5,166 nt of DNA from Comamonadaceae bacterium (GTDB taxonomy: Bacteria; Pseudomonadota; Gammaproteobacteria; Burkholderiales; Burkholderiaceae). The stretch covers positions 1 to 5,166 of the forward strand of contig CANCCJ010000177.1 of the NCBI GenBank assembly GCA_947374535.1. Direction: 5' to 3'. The stretch's first letter is position 1. Each line of letters begins with the position of its first letter. The notes under the pieces were generated by a model. It saw nothing but the letters and a program-made list of their open reading frames with translations, was not told where the DNA came from and made no database searches. Position numbers and translations under genes: made by a program. Positions 1 through 5,166 of this stretch are shown in pieces.

Positions 1-110
1 GACTTGACCAAGGTGGCTTGGCCGTCATCGGTGGTGGTGAACAGTGACACTTTCATACCGGCTGCGGGGCCGCCGTGCATGGTGTCTAAAACGTGTGTGC
101 TCAATCCCAT
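1..110 (-). CDS. uraH: 5-hydroxyisourate hydrolase (transthyretin-like), 5' part only
   Basis: The minus strand from the ATG at 110-108 reads 36 complete codons before the window ends. The N-terminus contains LSTHVLDTMHGGPAAGM, the hallmark opening of bacterial 5-hydroxyisourate hydrolases (HIUase, transthyretin-related family); His6 is the conserved active-site histidine in this family. The enzyme hydrolyses 5-hydroxyisourate to OHCU, the substrate of UraD, in the cytoplasm or periplasm depending on the lineage. No signal peptide precedes the motif here, so a cytoplasmic location is inferred. A GGAG ribosome binding site lies at 120-117, six bases before the start. The family is usually about 110-120 residues, so roughly a third is visible. 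The gene is divergent from the regulator and operon on the plus strand, and the same pathway links them. The identification is secure despite the truncation; catalytic residues further along and the C-terminal YRGS-type motif cannot be checked. Confidence 0.9.
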   Translation of the reverse strand, partial: MGLSTHVLDTMHGGPAAGMKVSLFTTTDDGQATLVK

Positions 111-132
111 GAAATGCTCCGAAAAGGGTTAG

Positions 133-147
133 CGACCGACTTGGTCG
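133..147. promoter_or_regulatory. Dyad CGACC-N5-GGTCG, possible second operator
   Basis: CGACC at 133-137 and GGTCG at 143-147 form a perfect 5-bp inverted repeat around the spacer GACTT. The right arm also belongs to an overlapping perfect palindrome, GGTCGACC (143-150), and GACCGA occurs twice, at 134-139 and 147-152, 13 bp apart. The clustering next to the putative operator suggests protein binding, but such short symmetries in a GC-rich genome can arise by chance. Confidence 0.3.
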
Positions 148-155
148 ACCGAAAG

Positions 156-163
156 TGTATACA
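156..163. promoter_or_regulatory. Palindrome TGTATACA, candidate operator for the GntR/FCD regulator
   Basis: TGTATACA is a perfect 8-bp palindrome midway between the divergent genes, followed by AATTTTTACA, which repeats the TACA half-site at 169-172. Operators of FadR/FCD-type GntR regulators are typically short palindromes with GT...AC cores, and GTATAC fits that style. The adjacent gene encodes such a regulator, so local control is the natural inference. Its position overlaps the candidate -10 of the minus-strand promoter and the spacer of the plus-strand promoter, which would suit repression relieved by a pathway metabolite. No binding is shown. Confidence 0.45.
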
Positions 164-215
164 ATTTTTACATTTGGGTCTATCATGGCCCAAGTGAATT
201 TGCCGGAGATCCCGA

Positions 216-884
216 ATGGACAGCTCAACCGCCACCCGCAGCATTGTGAACGCCCTCAGCAAAGCCATTGTGGAGCACCGCCTGCACCCCGGTACCAAAC
301 TGGCCGAGCAAAAACTGGCCGACCACTTTGGCGTGTCGCGCACGCTCATTCGCCAAGCGCTCTTTCAACTGGTGCAAAAACGCCTCATCCGCATGGAGCC
401 TGCGCGTGGTGCGTTTGTGGCCACGCCCTCTTCCGACGAAGCACGCCAAGTCTTTGCGGTGCGCCGCATGATTGAAGCGGAGATGACCCGCAGCTTTGTG
501 CGCAACGTGACCCCCGCGCAAATCAAAGCCCTCAAAGAGCACGTCACTGAAGAAAAAGCTGCCGTCAGTCGCGGCGATGTGCCGGGCCGCACGGACTTGC
601 TGGGCGACTTCCATGTGCGCATGGCTGAGTTGATGGGCAACGATGTGCTGGCTCAAATTTTGAGCGAGCTGATTTCGCGCTGTGCCCTGATCACCTTGAT
701 GTACCAAAGCACCAATGCCGCCGAACACTCCGCCGAAGAACACGCCGAGATTTTGAAAGCCATCGCCGCCAAAGACGAAGCCTTGGCCGTCAAGCTGATG
801 GACGAACACTTACGCAACGTGGAAGAAGGCTTGGCCTTGGACCGCAAAGTGCCTAGCAACGACATCGCCATGGCATTGGCCTGA
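216..884 (+). CDS. GntR-family transcriptional regulator, FadR/FCD subfamily
   Basis: This is a 222-residue DNA-binding regulator of usual length for the FCD subfamily. Residues about 8-70 form the GntR winged helix: HPGTKLAEQKLADHFGVSR (24-42) leads into the recognition helix (RTLIRQALFQL), and the wing follows (RLIRMEPARGAFVA). Residues about 75-205 are the all-helical FCD ligand domain, with VRRMIEAE (82-89), DFHVRMAELMGN (131-142), EEHAEIL (174-180) and MDEHL (195-199). His133, His176 and His198 match the three metal-binding histidines of FCD proteins. The usual Asp four residues before the first His is Leu129 here; Asp127 or Asp131 could compensate. The start has GGAG at 205-208, seven bases upstream, and no competing in-frame start. 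It is the first gene of the operon, 29 bp before puuE, and probably senses a ureide or purine intermediate and regulates the locus. Ligand and sign of regulation are unknown. Confidence 0.9.
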   Translation: MDSSTATRSIVNALSKAIVEHRLHPGTKLAEQKLADHFGVSRTLIRQALFQLVQKRLIRMEPARGAFVATPSSDEARQVFAVRRMIEAEMTRSFVRNVTPAQIKALKEHVTEEKAAVSRGDVPGRTDLLGDFHVRMAELMGNDVLAQILSELISRCALITLMYQSTNAAEHSAEEHAEILKAIAAKDEALAVKLMDEHLRNVEEGLALDRKVPSNDIAMALA

Positions 885-913
885 CCCTTTTAGCGAACCT
901 TCGGAGACACCGC

Positions 914-1885
914 ATGTCCAACCCCAACGCCACCTACGACAGCACCGCCGCCTACCCGCGCGATTTGGTGGGCTATGGCCGCCAAGTGCCGCATGCGCAA
1001 TGGCCCAGCCAAGCCCGCATTGCGGTGCAGTTTGTGCTGAACTACGAAGAGGGCGGCGAGAACGCCACCGTGCACGGCGACGCGGGCAGCGAGATGTTTT
1101 TGAGCGAGATGTTCAATCCGCCCAGCTTTCCCGACCGCCACCTGAGCATGGAAGGCATTTACGAATACGGCTCACGCGTGGGCGTGTGGCGCATCTTGCG
1201 CGAATTTGAAAAACGCGGCCTACCCCTCACCGTGTTTGGCGTGAGCATGGCGCTGGAACGTCACCCCGAACTCACCGCTGCGTTTGTGGAACTCGGCCAT
1301 GAAATTGCCTGCCACGGCTACCGCTGGATTAATTACCAAACCACCGACGAAGCCACTGAGCGTGCGCACATGAAGCAAGGCATCGAGATCATCGAGCGCC
1401 TCACAAGCACCACGCACGGCAACAGCATTCACGGTGCAGGCTGGTACACCGGCCGCGACAGCCCCAACACCCGCCGCTTGGTGGCCGACCACGGTGGCTT
1501 TGAATACGACAGCGACTACTACGGTGAAGACCTGCCCTTTTGGATGAAGGTCAAAAAAACCAATGGCGATGTGGTGCCCCAACTCGTCGTGCCCTACACA
1601 CTGGACTGCAACGACATGCGCTTTGCCCTGCCACAAGGCTTTAGCCAAGCGGAAGACTTCTTTGTGTATTTACGCGACAGCTTTGATGCGCTCTACGCCG
1701 AAGGTGACGAAGCCCCCAAGATGATGAGCATCGGCATGCACTGCCGCTTGCTGGGCAAGCCCGGCCGCATCGTGGCACTGCAAAAGTTCTTAGACCACAT
1801 CGCCCAACACGACCGCGTATGGGTGGCCCGCCGCATTGACATCGCGCGCCATTGGAAACAAGTGCATCCCTACAGCGGCAACTAA
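914..1885 (+). CDS. puuE: Allantoinase, PuuE type (polysaccharide-deacetylase fold)
   Basis: This 323-residue protein matches the PuuE allantoinases, which hydrolyse allantoin to allantoate but are unrelated to the AllB/dihydropyrimidinase allantoinases; they were recruited from the polysaccharide deacetylase (NodB) fold. The NodB motif TFDDG appears as NYEEG at 43-47, the altered form typical of PuuE. The second motif region is GHEIACHGYRW (128-138). Other family blocks are GWYTGRDSPNTRRL (176-189) and SIGMHCRLLGKPGR (272-285) with His276. Length is normal (about 300-325) and there is no signal peptide, so it is cytoplasmic. GGAG at 903-906 sits seven bases before the ATG. It lies 29 bp after the regulator and 16 bp before the uraD/allC fusion, exactly the step between the two fused activities. 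No frameshift or missing block is seen. Confidence 0.93.
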   Translation: MSNPNATYDSTAAYPRDLVGYGRQVPHAQWPSQARIAVQFVLNYEEGGENATVHGDAGSEMFLSEMFNPPSFPDRHLSMEGIYEYGSRVGVWRILREFEKRGLPLTVFGVSMALERHPELTAAFVELGHEIACHGYRWINYQTTDEATERAHMKQGIEIIERLTSTTHGNSIHGAGWYTGRDSPNTRRLVADHGGFEYDSDYYGEDLPFWMKVKKTNGDVVPQLVVPYTLDCNDMRFALPQGFSQAEDFFVYLRDSFDALYAEGDEAPKMMSIGMHCRLLGKPGRIVALQKFLDHIAQHDRVWVARRIDIARHWKQVHPYSGN

Positions 1886-1890
1886 ACAGC

Positions 1891-1894
1891 AGGA
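1891..1894 (+). promoter_or_regulatory. Ribosome binding site fixing the uraD/allC start
   Basis: AGGA lies seven bases before ATG 1902. It decides against the in-frame upstream ATG at 1836, which is inside puuE, overlaps it by 50 bp and would add 22 residues merely reading puuE's 3' end in another frame. UraD homology begins only after the ATG at 1902. Confidence 0.7.
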
Positions 1895-1901
1895 CATCCC
1901 C

Positions 1902-3692
1902 ATGAGCACCATCACGCTGAACCAAATCAACACCCTGCCCCACGCTGAAGCGGCAGCCCTGCTCACAGGTTTGTACGAGCACTCCGATTGGATTGCGGCG
2001 CAAGCACTCGACGAGCGCCCTTTTGCCTCAGCTGCCGCCCTCAAGCACGCCATGGTCAAAGTGCTAGACCACGCTGGCCGTGAACCTCAGTTGGCTTTGG
2101 TGCGCGCCCACCCCGAGTTAGCAGGCAAAGCGATGGTGAGCAAAAACCTCACCGCTGAATCGACTAACGAACAGACCAAAGCGGGCCTGACCAACTGCAC
2201 GCCGGAAGAGTTTGCGCACATCCAGCAGCTCAACGCCAGCTACAACGCCAAGTTTGGTTTTCCGTTCATCTTGGCCGTGCGCGGGCCACGCGGCTCTGGC
2301 TTGAACAAGCAACAGATCATTAGCACCTTTGAGCGCCGCCTGCACAACCACCCCGACTACGAACTGGCCGAGTGCTTGCGCAACATCCACCGCATTGTGG
2401 AAATTCGCTTGAACGACAAGCTGGGCTACGAGCCCGCGCTGGGCCACGAGGTGTGGGACTGGCACGAATGGCTGGCCCAGTTCAGTGATGCAGGCGCGAT
2501 GAACCAACAAGCCCCGCACGCCGCACGCGAAGAACTCACCGTCACTTACCTGACCGATGCCCACCTGAAATGCGCCCGCACGATTGAACTGGGCATGAAG
2601 GCCTGCGGCTTTGATGAGGTGCGCATTGACGCCGTGGGCAACGTGGTGGGCGTCTACAAAGCGGCATCACACAATGCCAAAACTTTGATGACCGGCTCGC
2701 ACTACGACACCGTGCGCAACGGCGGCAAGTACGACGGCCGCTTGGGCATCTTCGTGCCCATGGCCTGCGTGCGCGAGCTGGCCCGTGCGGGCAAGCGTTT
2801 ACCTTTCAACCTTGAAGTGGTGGGCTTTGCCGAAGAAGAAGGCCAACGCTACAAAGCCACCTTCCTCGGCTCTGGCGCATTGGTGGGCGACTTTAAAAAC
2901 GAATGGCTAGACCAAAAAGATGCGGACGGCATCACGATGCGCCAAGCCATGAAACAAGCGGGCTTGAAGATTGAAGACATTCCCAAACTCACCCGCAACG
3001 CAGCTGAGTATTTGGGCTTTGTGGAAGTTCACATCGAACAAGGCCCTGTTCTGAACGAGATCGACATTCCGCTGGGCGTGGTCACCTCCATCAACGGCAG
3101 TGTGCGCTTTGTGGGCGAAGTGGTGGGCATGGCCAGCCACGCAGGCACCACACCGATGGACCGCCGACGCGATGCTGCTACCGCTGTCTCCGAACTTGCG
3201 CTGTACGTTGAAAAGCGCGCAGCCCAAGAAGCTAACTTGGTGGGCACCATCGGCATGCTGACCGTGCCCAATGGCTCCATCAACGTGGTGCCCGGCCGCT
3301 GCCAATTCAGCCTTGACCTGCGTGCCACCACCAACGAGTTACGCGACAGCCTGATGCACGATGTGCTGGCCGAACTCAAAGCCATTTGCGAACGCCGTGG
3401 CCTGCACTACACCTTGGAAGAAACCATGCGCGCCAGCGCCGCCCCGAGCGACGCCAAGCTGCAAGCCCTGTGGGAACACGCTGTGCAAAGCCTGGGCGTG
3501 CCCGTGTTCCACCTGCCCAGCGGCGCAGGCCACGATGCGATGAAGCTGCATGAGGTGATGCCGCAAGCCATGTTGTTTGTGCGCGGTCAAAACGCGGGCA
3601 TCAGCCATAACCCGCTTGAATCCACCACGAGTGACGACATGCAACTGGCCATCGATGCCTTCATGCACTTGTTGCACAACTTGCACGCTTAA
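1902..3692 (+). CDS. uraD/allC: Bifunctional OHCU decarboxylase (UraD) / allantoate amidohydrolase-like (AllC, M20) fusion
   Basis: This 596-residue protein joins two enzymes. Residues about 8-172 are UraD, which decarboxylates OHCU to S-allantoin: HPELAGK (70-76) has the catalytic His70, STNEQTKAGL (87-96) carries the conserved Glu90, and KFGFPFILAVRG (117-128) is the family signature. Residues about 205-596 are an M20 hydantoinase/carbamoylase domain like AllC, which hydrolyses allantoate to ureidoglycine with release of ammonia and CO2. Its metal and catalytic residues are present: GSHYDT (265-270, His267), YDGRLGI (277-283, Asp278), AEEEGQRY (310-317, Glu312 catalytic and Glu313 ligand), VHIEQGPVL (376-384, His377) and ISHNPLE (567-573, His569). 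ASHAGTTPMDRRRDA (411-425) is the dimerisation-domain substrate motif. The linker is about 30 residues, with one continuous frame and no internal stop. Both halves look active. The C-terminal substrate could instead be another N-carbamoyl or ureido compound, but the neighbours favour allantoate. Confidence 0.92.
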   Translation: MSTITLNQINTLPHAEAAALLTGLYEHSDWIAAQALDERPFASAAALKHAMVKVLDHAGREPQLALVRAHPELAGKAMVSKNLTAESTNEQTKAGLTNCTPEEFAHIQQLNASYNAKFGFPFILAVRGPRGSGLNKQQIISTFERRLHNHPDYELAECLRNIHRIVEIRLNDKLGYEPALGHEVWDWHEWLAQFSDAGAMNQQAPHAAREELTVTYLTDAHLKCARTIELGMKACGFDEVRIDAVGNVVGVYKAASHNAKTLMTGSHYDTVRNGGKYDGRLGIFVPMACVRELARAGKRLPFNLEVVGFAEEEGQRYKATFLGSGALVGDFKNEWLDQKDADGITMRQAMKQAGLKIEDIPKLTRNAAEYLGFVEVHIEQGPVLNEIDIPLGVVTSINGSVRFVGEVVGMASHAGTTPMDRRRDAATAVSELALYVEKRAAQEANLVGTIGMLTVPNGSINVVPGRCQFSLDLRATTNELRDSLMHDVLAELKAICERRGLHYTLEETMRASAAPSDAKLQALWEHAVQSLGVPVFHLPSGAGHDAMKLHEVMPQAMLFVRGQNAGISHNPLESTTSDDMQLAIDAFMHLLHNLHA

Positions 3693-3703
3693 CAAAAACA
3701 AAC

Positions 3704-3708
3704 TGAGA
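3704..3708 (+). promoter_or_regulatory. Weak ribosome binding site of the M20 gene
   Basis: TGAGA, six bases before ATG 3715, is the only purine-rich match in the 22-bp gap after the uraD/allC stop, and it is weaker than the GGAG/AGGA sites upstream. The in-frame ATG at 3577 lies inside uraD/allC, and the residues it would add look like off-frame translation, so 3715 is preferred. Translational coupling from the upstream gene is possible. Confidence 0.5.
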
Positions 3709-3714
3709 CACACC

Positions 3715-4965
3715 ATGAGCCAAACCCAATACGCCCAACTCGACGCATGGATCGACGCCCACTTTGACGAGCAAGTGAAGTTCTTGCAAGCCTTGGTACA
3801 AGTCCCCACCGACACCCCGCCCGGCAACAACGCACCGCACGCAGAGCGTACTGCCGAGCTGCTGCACAGCTTTGGCTACGAAGCCGAAAAGCACGCCGTG
3901 CCCAGCGATGAGGTGAAAGCCTACGGTTTGGAAAGCATCACCAACCTCATCGTGCGCCGCAAGTTTGCCGACGGTGGCAAAACCATTGCGCTCAACGCGC
4001 ACGGCGACGTGGTCCCACCCGGCGATGGCTGGACACACAAGCCCTACGGCGCTGAAATAGAAAACGGCGCGATGTTTGGCCGTGCCACGGCGGTGAGTAA
4101 GAGCGACTTCTCGACCTTCACTTTTGCCACACGCGCTTTGGAGTCACTCGGCCTTCCGTTGAAAGGCGGCGTCGAACTGCACTTCACCTACGACGAAGAG
4201 TTTGGCGGCGAAAAAGGCCCAGGCTGGTTGCTGTCGCACGGCCTGACCAAACCCGACTTGATGATTGCCGCAGGATTTAGCTACCAAGTGGTCACCGCGC
4301 ACAACGGTTGCTTGCAAATGGAAGTCACCGTGCAAGGCGAAATGGCGCATGCCGCCATTCCCGACAGCGGCACCGATGCCCTGCAAGGCGCGGTGCACAT
4401 CCTGAACGCACTGCACGCGCTCAACGAGGACTACAAAAAAACCACCTCAAAGATCGAAGGCATCACGCACCCTTACTTGAACGTGGGCCAAATCAGCGGT
4501 GGCACCAACACCAACGTGGTGCCGGGCAAGGTCGTGTTCAAACTTGACCGCCGCATGATTCCCGAAGAGAACCCTGTCGAAGTCGAAGCGTCCATTCGCA
4601 AAACCATCGAAGACGCAGCCGCTTCGTTCAACCCACCGCGCGGTGGCAAGCAGCTCAAGGTCGACATCAAACGTCTTTTGCTCGCGAAGGCCATGGTGCC
4701 GCTGGCAGGCAACAAACCTTTAGTCGATGCCATTCAAAAACACGGGGGTGAATTGTTTGGCGAGCCCATCCCCGCTGTGGGCACACCGCTCTACACCGAT
4801 GTGCGCTTGTATGTGGCACAGGGTATTCCGGGGGTCATCTACGGTGCAGGGCCACGCACGGTGCTAGAGAGCCATGCCAAGCGCAACGATGAGCGCGTGA
4901 TGTTGGAGGATGTGCGTCGTGCGACCAAGGTGGTGGCACGCACTTTGTTGGATTTGTTGAGCTGA
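3715..4965 (+). CDS. M20-family metallopeptidase/amidohydrolase-like protein, unassigned substrate
   Basis: This 416-residue protein has the ArgE/DapE-type M20 architecture: a catalytic domain split around a dimerisation domain (about 196-305). NAHGDVVPPGDGW (94-106) gives His96 and Asp98; TYDEEFGGEKGPG (158-170) gives catalytic Glu161 and ligand Glu162; QGEMAHAAIPDSG (207-219) is the dimer-interface block with His212; ESHAKRNDERV (385-395) provides the final ligand His387. Two usual ligands appear missing. The bridging Asp of GRGxxDMKGG aligns with Val127 in GRATAVSKSD (122-131), and the Glu of the DapE-type GEP block aligns with Gly187 in IAAGFSY (184-190). I recall the AVSKSDF and AGFSY motifs from a set of bacterial M20 homologues, so this is probably a subfamily trait, not decay. 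It is the last operon gene, 22 bp after uraD/allC, implying a role in ureide breakdown (for example on a ureido or N-carbamoyl product), but the substrate is unknown. A near-identical paralogue converges on it. Confidence 0.88.
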   Translation: MSQTQYAQLDAWIDAHFDEQVKFLQALVQVPTDTPPGNNAPHAERTAELLHSFGYEAEKHAVPSDEVKAYGLESITNLIVRRKFADGGKTIALNAHGDVVPPGDGWTHKPYGAEIENGAMFGRATAVSKSDFSTFTFATRALESLGLPLKGGVELHFTYDEEFGGEKGPGWLLSHGLTKPDLMIAAGFSYQVVTAHNGCLQMEVTVQGEMAHAAIPDSGTDALQGAVHILNALHALNEDYKKTTSKIEGITHPYLNVGQISGGTNTNVVPGKVVFKLDRRMIPEENPVEVEASIRKTIEDAAASFNPPRGGKQLKVDIKRLLLAKAMVPLAGNKPLVDAIQKHGGELFGEPIPAVGTPLYTDVRLYVAQGIPGVIYGAGPRTVLESHAKRNDERVMLEDVRRATKVVARTLLDLLS

Positions 4966-4968
4966 GTT
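4897..4968. repeat. Inverted repeat, left arm (3' end of the M20 gene)
   Basis: These 72 bp, covering the last 22 codons, stop and three further bases, match the reverse complement of 5095-5166 at 64 of 72 positions by my hand alignment. The final 18 bp (4951-4968) match perfectly, and similarity ends three bases past the stop. All eight differences are at third codon positions. The right arm is cut by the window edge, so the true repeat probably extends through much or all of both genes. Confidence 0.9.
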
Positions 4969-5097
4969 TCTTTAGTTCGGTTTTGCTCCGGAGGCGGTTG
5001 TGCGGCTTGGGTACGGCGGCCTCCTCATGCTGGAGTACCAGAAATCGTCACCTGCCCCCTGCCTCCACCTACAGACTGCGGCTAGCAATTTTTCAAC
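4966..5097. other. Intergenic spacer between convergent M20 paralogues
   Basis: This 132-bp spacer holds no convincing gene. It has an AT-rich start (to about 4985), a GC-rich middle and a T5 run at 5089-5093. Visible symmetries are a perfect palindrome CTCCGGAG (4986-4993); GGAGGC (4990-4995), which can pair with GCCTCC at 5019-5024 or at 5061-5066; and CTCC/GGAG around a 7-nt loop (5021-5035). TGCGGCT recurs at 5001-5007 and 5077-5083. No classic hairpin followed directly by a T run is seen on either strand, although two converging transcripts should terminate here. It could be a remnant of an interspersed repeat or a structured 3' region. Confidence 0.5.
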
Positions 5098-5166
5098 TCA
5101 GCTCAACAAATCAAACAATGTGCGCGCCACCACTTTGGTCGCCCGACGCACGTCTTCCAATATCAC
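5095..5166. repeat. Inverted repeat, right arm (3' end of the second M20 gene)
   Basis: This is the reverse-complement partner of 4897-4968 (64 of 72 matches). Coding in the minus direction occupies 5166-5098, and three more matching bases follow the stop. The arm reaches the window edge, so its full length is not visible. Confidence 0.9.
5098..5166 (-). CDS. Second M20-family paralogue, 3' end only
   Basis: The minus strand reads 22 codons and a TGA stop (5100-5098) in the same frame phase as the end of the plus-strand M20 gene. The peptide, VILEDVRRATKVVARTLFDL then LS, differs from the neighbouring protein's last 22 residues at only two positions (Met to Ile and Leu to Phe). Nucleotide differences are confined to third codon positions, so this looks like a functional coding copy under selection and not a decayed fragment. 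In M20 proteins this segment is the closing helix after the last metal-binding His. The gene converges tail to tail on the complete M20 gene with 132 bp between stops. Whether it is full length, and whether its metal-site motifs match its partner, cannot be seen here. Confidence 0.85.
   Translation of the reverse strand: MILEDVRRATKVVARTLFDLLS

Larger units (their letters stand above)
111..215. promoter_or_regulatory. Divergent promoter region between uraH and the gntR-puuE-uraD/allC operon
   Basis: These 105 bp separate two divergent start codons and are locally AT-rich at 156-176, unlike the surrounding coding DNA. Weak sigma70-like matches exist in both directions. For the plus strand, TCGACC (145-150) and TACATT (169-174) are 18 bp apart, each 4/6 to consensus. 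For the minus strand, TAGACC (read from 182 to 177) and TACACT (read from 159 to 154) are 17 bp apart, each 4/6. Both candidates lie over or around the palindrome at 156-163, which would let one regulator control both transcripts. The promoter boxes are inference. That the region holds both promoters follows from the gene layout. Confidence 0.6.

Noticed and set aside
155..475. Plus-strand open frame of 106 codons starting in the divergent promoter
   Set aside because: It overlaps the regulator in another frame, is rich in His, Pro, Cys and Arg, has no family similarity, and its start sits inside the operator palindrome.
225..809. Long minus-strand open frame of 194 codons opposite the GntR gene
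   Set aside because: It is the mirror of a GC-biased coding gene with convincing GntR/FCD motifs; the antisense product shows no recognisable domain or ribosome binding site. The same applies to other minus-strand open frames such as 1220-1648, 2118-2564 and 3339-3830.
1836..1901. Upstream in-frame ATG extending the uraD/allC protein by 22 residues
   Set aside because: It lies inside puuE, and the added residues have no UraD similarity; ATG 1902 has AGGA at proper spacing.
3577..3714. In-frame ATG extending the M20 protein by 46 residues
   Set aside because: The extension is an off-frame reading of the uraD/allC 3' end, rich in Cys, Thr and Pro, and unlike an M20 N-terminus.
4990..5024. GGAGGC/GCCTCC hairpin as an intrinsic terminator
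   Set aside because: The stem is only 6 bp with a 23-nt loop and no T run follows it on either strand.
4973..5029. Minus-strand mini-frame of about 18 codons in the intergenic spacer (starts MRRPPYPSR)
   Set aside because: It is too short and of biased composition, with no clear ribosome binding site; expected by chance in this GC-rich stretch.

Overview
The window is a compact purine (ureide) degradation locus. Its style suggests a betaproteobacterium, probably Burkholderiales/Comamonadaceae: moderately high GC, C/G-rich third codon positions, GGAG-type ribosome binding sites and tightly packed genes. The taxonomic call comes from general protein and codon character, not a search, and is tentative.

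Layout. On the left, the minus strand holds the first 36 codons of 5-hydroxyisourate hydrolase (uraH), running out of the window. A 105-bp divergent intergenic region (111-215) contains a TGTATACA palindrome and a second dyad and probably drives both directions. To the right, four plus-strand genes are spaced 16-29 bp apart and look like one operon: a GntR/FCD regulator (216-884), puuE-type allantoinase (914-1885), a UraD-AllC fusion (1902-3692) and an M20-family amidohydrolase/peptidase-like protein (3715-4965). A 132-bp intergenic stretch follows. At the right edge, the minus strand carries the last 22 codons and stop of a second gene nearly identical at its C-terminus to the M20 gene, so two M20 paralogues converge tail to tail.

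How the genes fit. UraH turns 5-hydroxyisourate into OHCU. The UraD domain decarboxylates OHCU to S-allantoin, PuuE opens allantoin to allantoate, and the AllC-like domain hydrolyses allantoate to ureidoglycine. The FCD regulator is the obvious candidate local regulator. The M20 protein has no assigned step. It could act downstream on a ureide or carbamoyl intermediate, but nothing in the sequence proves this.

The most notable observations are the tail-to-tail M20 paralogue pair, revealed only by 69 bp at the window edge; the apparent loss of two canonical metal ligands in the complete M20 protein; and the fusion of two non-consecutive pathway steps (UraD and AllC) whose intermediate step is encoded by the gene immediately upstream.
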